Part shown: positions 15,651 to 25,367 of the stretch, piece by piece
How the letters are laid out: every line of letters starts with the position of its first letter
Numbering within the stretch: the stretch's first letter is position 1
Assembly (NCBI RefSeq): GCF_045866565.1
Contig: NZ_BAAFZV010000001.1
Location: 682,001 to 746,000 of the forward strand
Source: Cognatilysobacter claricitrinus
GTDB taxonomy: Bacteria > Pseudomonadota > Gammaproteobacteria > Xanthomonadales > Xanthomonadaceae
DNA length: 64,000 nucleotides
Direction: 5' to 3'
The notes under the pieces: generated by a model
Told to the model about the DNA's origin: nothing
Databases searched by the model: none
What the model saw: the letters and a program-made list of their open reading frames with translations, nothing else
Position numbers and translations under genes: made by a program

Positions 15651-17396
15651 CTACGCGCCTAGACGACGCGCCAGCCCGGACACACGACGCGCATGGCGCG
15701 ACAGCGCACTGCTGATCGACGAGGTTGGACCGAGCACATGCAACGCGCTGCGTGCGCGCGTGATGCCGGTGTAGACGAGCTCACGCGACAGCACGCGCGT
15801 ATCGACCGCAGGCAGCTGCAGCCACACGGTGTCGAACTCGGAACCCTGCGCCTTGTGCACGGTCGTCGCGAATGCGCCGGTATGCGCGGGCAGTGCGCCC
15901 GGCGGGAATGCACGCAGGCCGTCGGCGCCTTCGAACCACGCGAGCATCGCGCCGTCGGTGTCGCGCACGCAGACGCCGACGTCGCCGTTGAACAGGCCGT
16001 GGCGCGCGCTGTTCTCGGTGACCATCAGCAGTCGACCGGGAAAATAGGTATCGCGTTGCGGACCGGCCAGCGCCGCTTCGATGCGTGCGTTGAGCTGCGT
16101 CGCGCCCTGTGGGCCATCACGCAATGCGGTGAGCAGGCGCGTGCGGTTGGCGCGGGCGAGCGCGTCGCGCGGGTCGGCGCACTCGCGAAGTTCGCGCCAC
16201 GCTGCGAGCAGCGCGTCGCGCAGTGCCGGCGCGAGCGGATCGGTCGCGTCCTCGTGGAAGTGCATGCCGCCGCCGCCAGTTCGCAAGCGCGCGAGCGTTG
16301 CCTCGACGTCGCCGCGGCGAACCGCGTCGGCGACCGGCGCGAGAACGAGCGCGTCGGTCTGTCGATACCCGCGATCGAGATGCGCGCGACGCCCGGACAA
16401 CGGCGCGTCCGGCGACGGCGCGGCATCGGCCGCATCGGCAAGCGCGGCGAGCACGTCGCCTGCTTCCACCGACGGCAGCTGGTCGCGATCGCCGAGCAGC
16501 AGCAGGCGCGCGCCCTCGGGCAGCGCTTCGACCAGCTTGCACATCAACGGCAGGTCGACCATGGATGCTTCGTCGACAACGAGCACGTCGACCTTCAACG
16601 GATGCTTCGCATCGAAGCGCGCACGCGTCTGTCCCGGCACGAGGCCAAGCAGCCGATGCAGCGTGCTCGCCGTTGCCGGCAATGCGTCGCAGAGATCGCC
16701 GTCGACGCCGGACGCGCGCAACGCATCGGCGATGCGGCGCACGCTGCCGGCCATGCGATCGGCGGCGCGACCGGTGGGCGCGGCGAGCGCGATGCGTGGC
16801 GATGCCTGGCCCGCCGCACGCGCCTGTGCGGCGAGCAGCAGCAGAACGCGCGCGATGGTCGTGGTCTTGCCCGTACCCGGGCCGCCGGTGACGAGCAAGA
16901 CGCGCGATTCGAGCGCGCGCAGTGCGGCGCTGGCCTGTGCGTCGCCGGCGTCGCGCTCGGCGAACAGTCGCGCGTGCAGCGCGTCGACGTCGGCATGTAT
17001 CGGTTGTGCGGGGGTCGCGCACAGCCGAGACAACGCGAGGGCGAGCCGGCGTTCGTATTCGCGGTAACGACGCAGGTAGACGCGGCCGTCCTCGACCACC
17101 AGCGGCGACGCGCTGTCGCTCTCGGCGTCGCGATCGGGCCGTGCGATCCATGCGCAGCGCGCGAGCGCTTCGCGCCAGGCCGTGGCGTCCGGCCAATCGA
17201 TCGGTGTCTCGACGAGTTCGCGCGCGCTGTCGGGCTCGAACGCAGCGTGGCCTTGCGCAACCGCGTACGACGCCAGCGCCGCCGCCACCAGCACCGGGTC
17301 GCTCGCCGCGCCGTCGATGCGTTGCAAGGCGTGCGCAAGCGCGAGATCGATCGGACGCACCGCGCCGCTACGTTGCAGCGCGTCGAGCAAGCTCAT
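15651..17396 (-). CDS. recD: Exodeoxyribonuclease V alpha subunit RecD
   Basis: RecD is the fast 5'-3' helicase of the RecBCD complex that processes double-strand breaks. The 581-residue protein has an N-terminal domain for docking on RecC, the Walker A motif GGPGTGKTTT with Lys177, VLVVDEASMVDLPL (Walker B), LLGDRDQLPSVEAG (motif III), and near the end TTVHKAQGSEFDTVWL and LVYTGITRAR (motifs V and VI). The length is close to the E. coli protein. Its ATG overlaps the recB stop by four bases, so it is the last gene of recC-recB-recD. All helicase motifs look intact. Confidence 0.96.
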   Translation of the reverse strand: MSLLDALQRSGAVRPIDLALAHALQRIDGAASDPVLVAAALASYAVAQGHAAFEPDSARELVETPIDWPDATAWREALARCAWIARPDRDAESDSASPLVVEDGRVYLRRYREYERRLALALSRLCATPAQPIHADVDALHARLFAERDAGDAQASAALRALESRVLLVTGGPGTGKTTTIARVLLLLAAQARAAGQASPRIALAAPTGRAADRMAGSVRRIADALRASGVDGDLCDALPATASTLHRLLGLVPGQTRARFDAKHPLKVDVLVVDEASMVDLPLMCKLVEALPEGARLLLLGDRDQLPSVEAGDVLAALADAADAAPSPDAPLSGRRAHLDRGYRQTDALVLAPVADAVRRGDVEATLARLRTGGGGMHFHEDATDPLAPALRDALLAAWRELRECADPRDALARANRTRLLTALRDGPQGATQLNARIEAALAGPQRDTYFPGRLLMVTENSARHGLFNGDVGVCVRDTDGAMLAWFEGADGLRAFPPGALPAHTGAFATTVHKAQGSEFDTVWLQLPAVDTRVLSRELVYTGITRARSALHVLGPTSSISSALSRHARRVSGLARRLGA

Positions 17397-20300
17397 GCGC
17401 CGCCTCCGAACAGGCGATCGAGCGCGTCGACCAGTGCGAACGGCAGGCGATCGGCATGGATGCCGGGCGACGCGGCGCGATGCGCGTCGACGCCGCGACA
17501 GAATACGTAGCGGATGCCGCCGAAATCGCGTTCGTAGTCGTAGGCGTCGCCGAGGCGGAAGCGCAGCCAGCGATGCAGCGCCAGCGTGTAGATCGCCGCC
17601 TGCAGCGTGTAATCGCCTTCGTGCATCGCACGGGCGAGCGTCGCCGCACCGTAGCCGGGCAGGCGATTGGTCTTGTAGTCGAGCACGAAGTAGCGGCCGT
17701 CGTGCGCGTAGACGAGGTCGATCTTGCCCGTCATCAGGCCATCGAGTTCGCGGCGCGCACCGAAACCGTCGCGCGCGGTGAGCAGGCCATGCGCCTGCAC
17801 GTTCGACAGCAGCGCATCGACGCCGACATGGTCGAGCGCGAAATGGAATTCCATCTCGGCGCGGCGTGCGTCATCCGGCACCGCGCACAGGCGCGCGCCT
17901 TCGGGCAGCACGGCGGTGAGCGTGTTGCCGACCAGCGCGGTGAGCAGCGGCAGGCCGTCGTCGATCTCGGGCTGCGAATAGCCTTCGCCGCGGAACGCCG
18001 CGACCAGCGCGTCCTGCTGGCCGTCGGGCGGCGCGCCGTCGCGCCAGTCGCGCCATGCGCTGAAGTCGACCGTCTCGAACGCCGCGTGCACCACGTCGCC
18101 GAAGCGTGCGCCCGCGAAGCGTGCGTCGTCGGCGGCTGCCGCGACCAGTTCCGCGGCCGCATCTATCCGTGCATCGACCACCAGCGGTTCGTCCAGCGCT
18201 TCTTCGCGCTCACCGCGCGGCAACAGCGTTTCGACGCTGCCGCTGCCCAGCCGCGCAAGCGCGCTGAACGAATAGATCGACCAGTCGCGTGCCAGCGCGC
18301 GCTTGGCAGTGCGGGCGCGCGGCACGTGCGTCGGCGCGGGCGGGCCTGGCGGCGCGACGTCGAGTGATCCGGCGTCGCGATCGTCGACCGCGATGTCGGA
18401 ATCAGCGAGCGTGTCCGTATCGCGCAGCATCGCGGCCAGCGGCGTGCCGGCATTCGCGTACAGCGGACCGGTGCACACCCACAGCGCGTGCTCGGCGCGG
18501 GTCAGCGCGACGTACAGCAGGCGCGCGTCTTCGGCGGCCTCGTCCTCGCGCCAGAGCTGCTTGCAGGCGTCATCGGGTTCGACGTCGAGCACGCGCGCAT
18601 CGCCGTCGTGCACGCTGCACCACCGCGGGCTTTTCGTTGCGCCACCGATCGCCGCGAACGGCAGAAACACCAGCGGGAACTCGAGGCCCTTGCTCTTGTG
18701 CACGGTGATGATCTGCACGCGGCGCGCGTCAGACTCCAGCCGCAGCTGCTGCTCGGGGTCGCGATCGTCAGCGCCGGCGATGCGCGCGCGCAGCCAGTCG
18801 ACCAGGCCCTGCGGGCCGAGCGCGCGTTGCGCGGCGTCCTGCAGCGCTTCGCCCAGCTGCATGAAGTCCGACAGGCGACGCTCGCCATCGACCAGTTCGA
18901 GCAGCCGCGGCGCGTTCTGCGCGCACAGCTCGTTGACCAGCGCCAGCGGGCCGGCGCGCAACCAGCGCTCGCGCCAGCCGGTCGCGCGCTGCAGTTCGCG
19001 TGCACGGGCGACGTCGTCGCGCGCCAGCGCATCGATGTGCGCGGCATCGGAACCGAGCAGCACGGTGGCAAGCGCGGCGTTGAGCCGCGGCAGGTCGCCC
19101 GGCGTCAGCAGCGCTTCGAACACCGCGAGCAGCTCCATCGCCTGCACGGTCGCGAACAGACTGGTACGGCCTGCAGTAACCGCCGGGATGCCGAGCGTCG
19201 ACAACACGCGCTGCATGCGCGCGGCTTCGTCGTGCTTGCGCACGAGCACGGCGATGTCGCCCGGCTCGACCGCGCGGCCGTCGACCGTGAAGCGGCCTTC
19301 GGCGCCGAGCGCGAGCGTCTCGCGGATCGCGTCGGCACAGGCGAGCGTGGCCTGCTGGCGCGACGTGTCGGCGTCGTAGGGTTTGCCGTCGGGGGTGGCT
19401 GGCAGGCGCCGGATCGTCAGCGCCGCGGCCGGCCGGCCGTCGCGCAGGCAGGCGTCGTCATCGCGGCGCCCGCCCGCTTCGACCGGATGGAACTGGATGC
19501 GTGGATCGACGAACGCCGCTGCGCCTGCGTTGTGGTACAGGCGTTCGATCGCGCGCAGCACGCCGGGACGCGAGCGGAAGTTGCGCAGCAGCGACGGCGC
19601 GGGCTGGGCGACGTCGCGCGCGCGCAGGTAGGTATGCACGTCGCCGCCGCGGAACCCGTAGATCGCCTGCTTGGGGTCGCCGATCAATGCGAGGAACGGT
19701 GCGGCGTGCACCTCGTCATCGAGCAGCAACGGCGCATCGGCGACGTCGTCGGCGAAGACGCGGCGGAAGATCGACCACTGGCGCGCGTCGGTGTCCTGGA
19801 ATTCGTCGACCAGCGCGGCGTGGTACTGGCGTCGAAGCTGCGCGGCGAGCGCGCGGCCACGCGGGCCGTCGAGCGCGGTCGCCACGCCGTCGATGAGGTC
19901 GTCGAAACTGCGCACGCGATGCTGGCGCTTGGCGTTGGCGAGGCGGCGCGCGGCTTCATGGCGCACGCGGTGCAGCAGCGCGATGCGGCGCCGGGCCGTC
20001 CATGCGTCGTGGCGCTGCTGTTCGTCGACATACGCCTGCATGACATCGAACAGCGGCGACTGCGGGCGTTGCGCGTCCTTGCCCTTGTTGGTGCAGGCGA
20101 CGAGCTTGGCGGTCGACAGCAGTTCGAGTTTTTCGGGTGCGGCCGCGTCATCGCGCCATGCATCGAGCGCGACGTAAAGATTGGCGAGCGTCGCCGCCTT
20201 GTAGCTGGTCGCGCTGATGACCTTCGCGGCGAGCGCGGCGTCGATCGCGCGGCGGACATCGTCGCCATGCGTTCGCCATGCGTTGCGCGCGGCATCGGCG

Positions 20301-20998
20301 GCGACGCGCAACCCCGGCAACGGCGACGGCCCGATCTCCGGCGCGGCGGGGCGCAATGCGCTTGCGCGCAACAGGTCGCCAAGATCGGCGGCGAGCGCGT
20401 CCGGCGTGCTCCACCACGTCGTGAGCAGGTCGGCGGCGTCCGCATCCGCGGCGAGCGTGCGCCACAGGTCGTGGGCGACGGTGACCCGCAGTTCGCGATC
20501 GTCGCCGGGCGGGCCGGCGTCGTTGAACGGCTCGCCGGTTTCCAGCGCGTGGTCGGCGAGTACCCGCGTGCAGAAGCCGTGGATGGTGTGCACGGCGGCG
20601 GCGTCGACCTCGCGCGCGGCCTGCTGCAGGCGACGGCGCAATGCGAGGGGGTCTTCGAGCTGCTGCTGGCGTTCCACAAGCCGACGGCACAGCGCGACTT
20701 CCGCGTCGTCACCCGCGACCGCCGCACCCGACGCCACGCGCGCAAGCAGGTGCAGGCGACGTCGCAGGCGTTCGCGCAGCTCCTGCGTCGCCGCTTCGGT
20801 GAACGTCACCGCCAGGATCTGGCCGACGCGCAGCCCGCGTTCGACGACCAGCCGCGTCACGATCGTCGCCAGCGTGAACGTCTTGCCGGTACCCGCGCTC
20901 GCCTCGATCAGGCGGATGCCGGCGAGCGGCATGTCGAGGAAGGCGTCGACGTGGTCGCGCGCGGGATCGGCGGGTGATGGCAGGTCGAGCATGTTCAT
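17393..20998 (-). CDS. recB: Exodeoxyribonuclease V beta subunit RecB
   Basis: RecB is the 3'-5' helicase and the sole nuclease subunit of RecBCD. The 1201-residue protein starts with the Walker A motif ASAGTGKT (33-40) and includes VDEFQDTDARQW (motif II), LIGDPKQAIYGFRGGD (motif III), VQIITVHKSKGLEFPLVFLP (motif V) and LLYVALTRAEHALWV (motif VI). The C-terminal nuclease domain carries GKIDLVYAHDGRYFVLDYKTN with Asp1107 and Lys1109 of the catalytic D-x-K motif. I chose the ATG at 20998, which overlaps the recC stop by four bases; the frame is open far upstream only as a shadow of recC. Length is typical. Confidence 0.96.
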   Translation of the reverse strand: MNMLDLPSPADPARDHVDAFLDMPLAGIRLIEASAGTGKTFTLATIVTRLVVERGLRVGQILAVTFTEAATQELRERLRRRLHLLARVASGAAVAGDDAEVALCRRLVERQQQLEDPLALRRRLQQAAREVDAAAVHTIHGFCTRVLADHALETGEPFNDAGPPGDDRELRVTVAHDLWRTLAADADAADLLTTWWSTPDALAADLGDLLRASALRPAAPEIGPSPLPGLRVAADAARNAWRTHGDDVRRAIDAALAAKVISATSYKAATLANLYVALDAWRDDAAAPEKLELLSTAKLVACTNKGKDAQRPQSPLFDVMQAYVDEQQRHDAWTARRRIALLHRVRHEAARRLANAKRQHRVRSFDDLIDGVATALDGPRGRALAAQLRRQYHAALVDEFQDTDARQWSIFRRVFADDVADAPLLLDDEVHAAPFLALIGDPKQAIYGFRGGDVHTYLRARDVAQPAPSLLRNFRSRPGVLRAIERLYHNAGAAAFVDPRIQFHPVEAGGRRDDDACLRDGRPAAALTIRRLPATPDGKPYDADTSRQQATLACADAIRETLALGAEGRFTVDGRAVEPGDIAVLVRKHDEAARMQRVLSTLGIPAVTAGRTSLFATVQAMELLAVFEALLTPGDLPRLNAALATVLLGSDAAHIDALARDDVARARELQRATGWRERWLRAGPLALVNELCAQNAPRLLELVDGERRLSDFMQLGEALQDAAQRALGPQGLVDWLRARIAGADDRDPEQQLRLESDARRVQIITVHKSKGLEFPLVFLPFAAIGGATKSPRWCSVHDGDARVLDVEPDDACKQLWREDEAAEDARLLYVALTRAEHALWVCTGPLYANAGTPLAAMLRDTDTLADSDIAVDDRDAGSLDVAPPGPPAPTHVPRARTAKRALARDWSIYSFSALARLGSGSVETLLPRGEREEALDEPLVVDARIDAAAELVAAAADDARFAGARFGDVVHAAFETVDFSAWRDWRDGAPPDGQQDALVAAFRGEGYSQPEIDDGLPLLTALVGNTLTAVLPEGARLCAVPDDARRAEMEFHFALDHVGVDALLSNVQAHGLLTARDGFGARRELDGLMTGKIDLVYAHDGRYFVLDYKTNRLPGYGAATLARAMHEGDYTLQAAIYTLALHRWLRFRLGDAYDYERDFGGIRYVFCRGVDAHRAASPGIHADRLPFALVDALDRLFGGGA

Positions 20999-23900
20999 GC
21001 GTCGACCTCGACACGCGCATGCAGCACGGCGTCGAAGATGCGCCGCGCGAGCGACTGGAAGCGTGCGGCGGCGTCCGCGCCGGCGAACGGATCGCGCCCG
21101 CGCAACGTCAGCTGCGCGGCGGAGGTGCCGCCTTCGGCCCACGTGCGCAGGCCGAGCCAGCGCTCGCGCGCGGCTTTCCACACGCGATCGTCCTGGCCGT
21201 CGTACCAGGCCCAGCCGGCGTACGCGCCGAACGGCAGCGGTTCGACGAGGCCGGCCTCGCGGAGTGCGAGGAGCGCAGCCAGCGTTTCGCGTGCGTGCGT
21301 TGCGTCGATGGGCGCGCGTTCGATCGCGGCGGCGCGGCCGTCGTGCTCGACGAACTGCACCAGCGGCAGGCGACGCTCGAGCGCGGACGCGACCAACCAG
21401 TCGAGTCCGTGCGCGATGTGCGTCGGCCCATTGAGTTCGCCGAAACGGATACGCGCGAGGCCGTGCGGATGCGCGCCGCGCAGCCGGCCGTGCAGACGGA
21501 TGGAATCGATGTCGAGATCGAAACCGGATTCGTCGGCCGACGTCGACGCGTGCCAGCCCGCGAACAGCTCCGCGTAGGGCCGCACGTCGTTGAGCGTTTC
21601 GTCGAGCACGCGCATGCCGAACACGCCGGCGGGCAGCAGGCCCTGTGCGCGCAGGCGGCGTGCGAGCTGCTGCGTGCGACCGCTGACCTGCGCTTCGAAC
21701 ACCGCATCGCGCAGGCGATCGACCGCGCGGCGTTCGAGCACAAGCGGTTCGACGTCGATGACCGGTGCGCCCGCGTCGGGCAGGCGCAACTGCAGGCGCT
21801 GGCGCAGGAACGCGTCTGGCGGGCTGCGCAGGAATGCGGCGAGATCGCCGAGCGAGACCTCGTTCACCGGCGGATCGCGCCGCGGCAACGGCGCGCCGAC
21901 CCACGGCGGCGCCTCACGGCGGCGCTCGGGCGCGGTGCGCGCGGCCTGCTGCCATTCGGTGCGGTAGCTGAAGCGGCGCGGTTCGATGCCATCGCCATCG
22001 ACGCCGAACGCTTCCGCGCAGAATGGCTGCAGCGGATGACGCACGGTGAACCGCTTGCGCGCATCGGCGGGATTCGCGTGGTATTCGGCGGCGACGTCGA
22101 GCAGTTCGTTCACCAGCACCGACGGCTCGCGCACGCTGCCATCGTGCGGATCGGCGCCGAGATAGCTCAGGTAGAACACGTCGTTCGCGGACGCGAGCAG
22201 CTGCAGGAACATGAAACGGTCGTCGTCGCGCAGCGAGCGGTCGCCGCGACGTCGAAGCGGGCCATCGAGCTCGCGCAGGCGCGCGTCCAACCCGCCACCC
22301 GGATCACGGCGCGGGAACTCGCCATCGTCGAGGCCGAGGATGCAGATCGCGCGGAACGGCAGCAGCCGCATCGGCACCATGCGGCCGAAACTCACGCCGC
22401 CATTCATCAGCGGCGCGCGCGTGTCGGGTTCGGCGAGGCGGGCGCCGAAATGCGAACGCACGACCTCCGGGTCGAGCGGCGCGCTGAACCCGGCGCGATG
22501 CGCGGCGTCGGCGAATTCATCGATCAGCGCACGCAGGCGATCGAGCGCGCGTTCGTCCGCGACCTCGCGCGGACGTTCGGGCAGCACCGCGGCGAGCAGC
22601 GCGAGCAGGCGTTCGCGCCAGTGCTCGGCGGGCATCGCGTTCGACAGCGCGCGCTCGTAGCGCGTCAGCACGCGCAGCAGGCCGATCAACGTGTCGAGCG
22701 CGGCGAGGTCGCCGCCTTCGAGCTCGGGCCAGCCGGCGACGTCGCCAAGCAGCGCATCCGATCCGGTCGCGTGGCCGACCAGCAGGCGGTCGAGCGCGAA
22801 CTGCCAGGTGTAGATGGCGTCGTCCGGCGCGCCGTGCTTCGCGCGATGCGCGGCGTCGAGGCCCCAGCACGCCCCGGCGGCCTGCAGCCAGTCGCGCAGG
22901 CGATCGAGCGACGCGGGTTCCAGGCCGGCGTGCTGCGCGATCGCCGGCGTCGCCAGCAGGTCGAGCACTTCGTTGAGTCCGAGGCGCGACACCGGCAGCG
23001 CGAGCAGCCGCGAGAACACGTCGGCCAGCGGTTCGCTGGCGAGCGGGCTGGCATCGGCGACGGTGTAGGGAATGAAATCAGTGCGCCCGTGCACGCCGCC
23101 GAACACCGCCTCGACATACGGCAGGTAGGGATCGATGTCGGGCGCGAGCACGGCGATGTCGCGCGGCTGCAGCGGCGGATCGAAGCGTGGATCTTCCAGC
23201 AGCGCACGCAACTGGTCGTGCAGCACCTGCACTTCGCGAAGGCGCGTCGGCGCGGCGTGCACCTGCAGGCTCGCGTCGCTGCGGTCGAGCGCGTCGCGCC
23301 ACGCCGTAGCCGGCGGCGGACGACGATGCAGCAGGTCGCGCTTCATGCGCTGCAGCAGCGTCTCGTTGGCGGCGTCGAAGGTCGTGGCGGCTTCGGGATC
23401 GACGTACGCCGGCAGTTCGAAGTCCGGATGCACGATCTCGTAGCCGCCGAGCACCGCCATGAAGTCGCGCCCCGATGCACCCCAAGCCTGCAGCAGCGGG
23501 TTGTCGTCGATGTCGAGCACGTCGCCGAACGCGGCTTCGTCGCCCAGTTCCAGGCGATGCGGCAGCGTGCGCACGTCGCCCCAATACGCGGCGACCGGCG
23601 ACGGCAGGTAGAAATGCAGCGGGCCAACCCGCGCCGCGCTGGCGATCACGCGCAGCGTGTCCGGCGAGACGTTGAGCGTGGCGAACACGAACAGGCGTGA
23701 CGGCAGGCCGATCGGCGTTTCCACGCCATCGACACCGAAGCGGTCGAGATAGCGCTGGATGCGGCGCGCGCGATGCGGGCGCTCGGGACCGAGGCGACGC
23801 CACAGCACCGCCTGCGGATCGCGCGGCGACTGCCCGGCATCCCATGCGAGCAACCAGTCGCGACGCCAGGCCTGGTACTTGTCGAACGTGGTGGCGAGCG

Positions 23901-24315
23901 CGCCGGCGAGCGACCACGCCTTCAGCGGATCGGGCTCACCCGCATCGGGCGCGAGATAGCCGCGCAGCGGCCGCAGCACCGCGTCGCGCATGGTCTTCTC
24001 GTCCTGCAGCAGCGCATACAGGCGCCAGCGCATGGCCTCGGCGTCGAGGTCGTCGGCATGGCCGTCGACATTCGCGTCGAGCGCGCGCGTGACCAGCTCG
24101 CCCGGCGTCAGGAACACGATGTTGGCGGCGATGCCGTGCGCCTGCGCGAGCGTGGCCTGCAACCAGCGGCGCATCGACGGCTGCGGGATGACCACGATGT
24201 CCGGCGCCAGCAACGCCTGCCCGGCCGCCGGCCGCCGGAGTTCGTCGGCCATCAGGCCGGCGAGGACTTCCAGGGAATTGGAGTGGTACAGGCGGAAATC
24301 GGAGGCCAAGGCCAT
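20995..24315 (-). CDS. recC: Exodeoxyribonuclease V gamma subunit RecC
   Basis: RecC is the structural subunit of RecBCD and scans for the recombination hotspot Chi with a dead helicase fold. The 1106-residue protein begins with the typical FRLYHSNSLEVLAGLMADEL and includes DIVVIPQPSMRRWLQ, FGRMVPMRLLPFRAICILGLDDGEFPRRD and PDAFLRQRLQLRLPD. It lacks a Walker A motif, as expected for RecC. It is first in a minus-strand operon recC-recB-recD with ATGA overlaps at both junctions. In E. coli other genes (ptrA) interrupt the locus; here the three subunits are contiguous. The Chi sequence of this organism cannot be read from the protein by eye. Confidence 0.95.
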   Translation of the reverse strand: MALASDFRLYHSNSLEVLAGLMADELRRPAAGQALLAPDIVVIPQPSMRRWLQATLAQAHGIAANIVFLTPGELVTRALDANVDGHADDLDAEAMRWRLYALLQDEKTMRDAVLRPLRGYLAPDAGEPDPLKAWSLAGALATTFDKYQAWRRDWLLAWDAGQSPRDPQAVLWRRLGPERPHRARRIQRYLDRFGVDGVETPIGLPSRLFVFATLNVSPDTLRVIASAARVGPLHFYLPSPVAAYWGDVRTLPHRLELGDEAAFGDVLDIDDNPLLQAWGASGRDFMAVLGGYEIVHPDFELPAYVDPEAATTFDAANETLLQRMKRDLLHRRPPPATAWRDALDRSDASLQVHAAPTRLREVQVLHDQLRALLEDPRFDPPLQPRDIAVLAPDIDPYLPYVEAVFGGVHGRTDFIPYTVADASPLASEPLADVFSRLLALPVSRLGLNEVLDLLATPAIAQHAGLEPASLDRLRDWLQAAGACWGLDAAHRAKHGAPDDAIYTWQFALDRLLVGHATGSDALLGDVAGWPELEGGDLAALDTLIGLLRVLTRYERALSNAMPAEHWRERLLALLAAVLPERPREVADERALDRLRALIDEFADAAHRAGFSAPLDPEVVRSHFGARLAEPDTRAPLMNGGVSFGRMVPMRLLPFRAICILGLDDGEFPRRDPGGGLDARLRELDGPLRRRGDRSLRDDDRFMFLQLLASANDVFYLSYLGADPHDGSVREPSVLVNELLDVAAEYHANPADARKRFTVRHPLQPFCAEAFGVDGDGIEPRRFSYRTEWQQAARTAPERRREAPPWVGAPLPRRDPPVNEVSLGDLAAFLRSPPDAFLRQRLQLRLPDAGAPVIDVEPLVLERRAVDRLRDAVFEAQVSGRTQQLARRLRAQGLLPAGVFGMRVLDETLNDVRPYAELFAGWHASTSADESGFDLDIDSIRLHGRLRGAHPHGLARIRFGELNGPTHIAHGLDWLVASALERRLPLVQFVEHDGRAAAIERAPIDATHARETLAALLALREAGLVEPLPFGAYAGWAWYDGQDDRVWKAARERWLGLRTWAEGGTSAAQLTLRGRDPFAGADAAARFQSLARRIFDAVLHARVEVDA

Positions 24316-24468
24316 CCGGTCATCTTGCCGCAGGACGTCGCAGCGGGTGCGACGGCCGGCGCACGCGACGCCATCGCGCCGGAAACCGTCGACGTCGCGA
24401 ATCTCCGCTCTGGTGGAGGCATGACAGCCCGATCGCGCCGTTCACGGGACACGCCGTTACCCAGGTCA

Positions 24469-24498
24469 TTGGTGCGCCGGCAGCGGCCCTGCGACAAT
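24469..24498 (+). promoter_or_regulatory. Putative promoter of the mla operon
   Basis: TTGGTG (24469-24474) and GACAAT (24493-24498) are spaced by 18 bases, a fair sigma-70 type match. Transcription would begin near 24505, about 70 bases before the mlaF start, in the gap between divergent recC and mlaF. Confidence 0.45.
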
Positions 24499-24575
24499 GC
24501 GCGCACTCCCGGCCTGTTCAGCCGCGCGCCCGTAGCCTTCGCGCCGCCTTCGTGCGCGTGCACGTGACCGACTCC

Positions 24576-25367
24576 ATGACCCAGCCTTCGCCCATCGTCG
24601 CCCTGCGTGGGCTGCGCCTCGCGCGCGGCGAGCGCACGATCCTGCACGACGTGAACCTCGAGGTTCTGCCGGGCGAAGTCGTGGCCGTGCTCGGTCCGTC
24701 GGGCTGCGGCAAGTCGACGCTGCTGTCGGCGCTCACCGGCGAACTCGAACCGGCCGCGGGCACCGTGGAAGTGCTGGGCCAGCCGATGCCGCGCGCCAGT
24801 CGCGCGCTGCTCGAGCTGCGCCGCGGCATCGGCGTGATGCTGCAGGGCAACGGCCTGCTGACCGATCTCAGCGTCGCCGAGAACGTCGCGCTGCCGCTGC
24901 GCACGCATACCGACCTGCCCGACGTGATCATCCGTCGCCTGGTCGAAATGAAGCTGCATGCGGTCGGCCTGCGCGCGGCCGCCGATGCGTATCCGCGCGA
25001 GCTGTCCGGCGGCATGGCGCGTCGCGTTGCGCTGGCGCGTGCGCTCGCGCTCGATCCGCCGCTGATGATCTACGACGAACCGCTGACCGGCCTCGATCCC
25101 ATCGCCTCGGGCGTGGTGATGTCGCTGGTGCGCCGCCTCAACGACACGCTGGGCCTGACCTCGATCGTGGTGACCCACCACGTGCACGAGACGCTGCCGG
25201 TCGCGGACCGCGCGCTGGTCATCGCCAACGGCCGCATCGTGTTCTCGGGCACGCCGGCGGAACTCGAACGCTCCGACGACGCGTTCGTGCAGCAGTTCCT
25301 GCGCGGCGCGCCGGATGGCCCGATCGCCTTCGATGCCGCGCCGCGCGCGGCGGGAGCCGCCGCCTGA
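24576..25367 (+). CDS. mlaF: Phospholipid ABC transporter ATP-binding protein MlaF
   Basis: MlaF powers the inner-membrane MlaFEDB complex, which moves phospholipids between the outer and inner membranes and keeps outer-leaflet asymmetry. The 263-residue protein has Walker A GPSGCGKST (40-48), the signature LSGGMA (143-148), Walker B LMIYDEP (163-169) and the H-loop in VVTHHVHE. The ATG at 24576 was chosen over GTG codons at 24552 and 24564; none has a clear ribosome binding site. Its stop overlaps the mlaE start (TGATG). Together with mlaE, D, C, B it makes the complete operon in the usual order. Confidence 0.92.
   Translation: MTQPSPIVALRGLRLARGERTILHDVNLEVLPGEVVAVLGPSGCGKSTLLSALTGELEPAAGTVEVLGQPMPRASRALLELRRGIGVMLQGNGLLTDLSVAENVALPLRTHTDLPDVIIRRLVEMKLHAVGLRAAADAYPRELSGGMARRVALARALALDPPLMIYDEPLTGLDPIASGVVMSLVRRLNDTLGLTSIVVTHHVHETLPVADRALVIANGRIVFSGTPAELERSDDAFVQQFLRGAPDGPIAFDAAPRAAGAAA

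Noticed and set aside
18488..20977. 829-codon open frame on the plus strand opposite recB
   Set aside because: It mirrors recB, is extremely rich in Arg, Val, Gln and Ala, has no domain pattern, and is explained by high GC at third codon positions.
20974..23700. 908-codon open frame opposite recC
   Set aside because: Same composition artefact; recC has clear family motifs along its whole length on the other strand.
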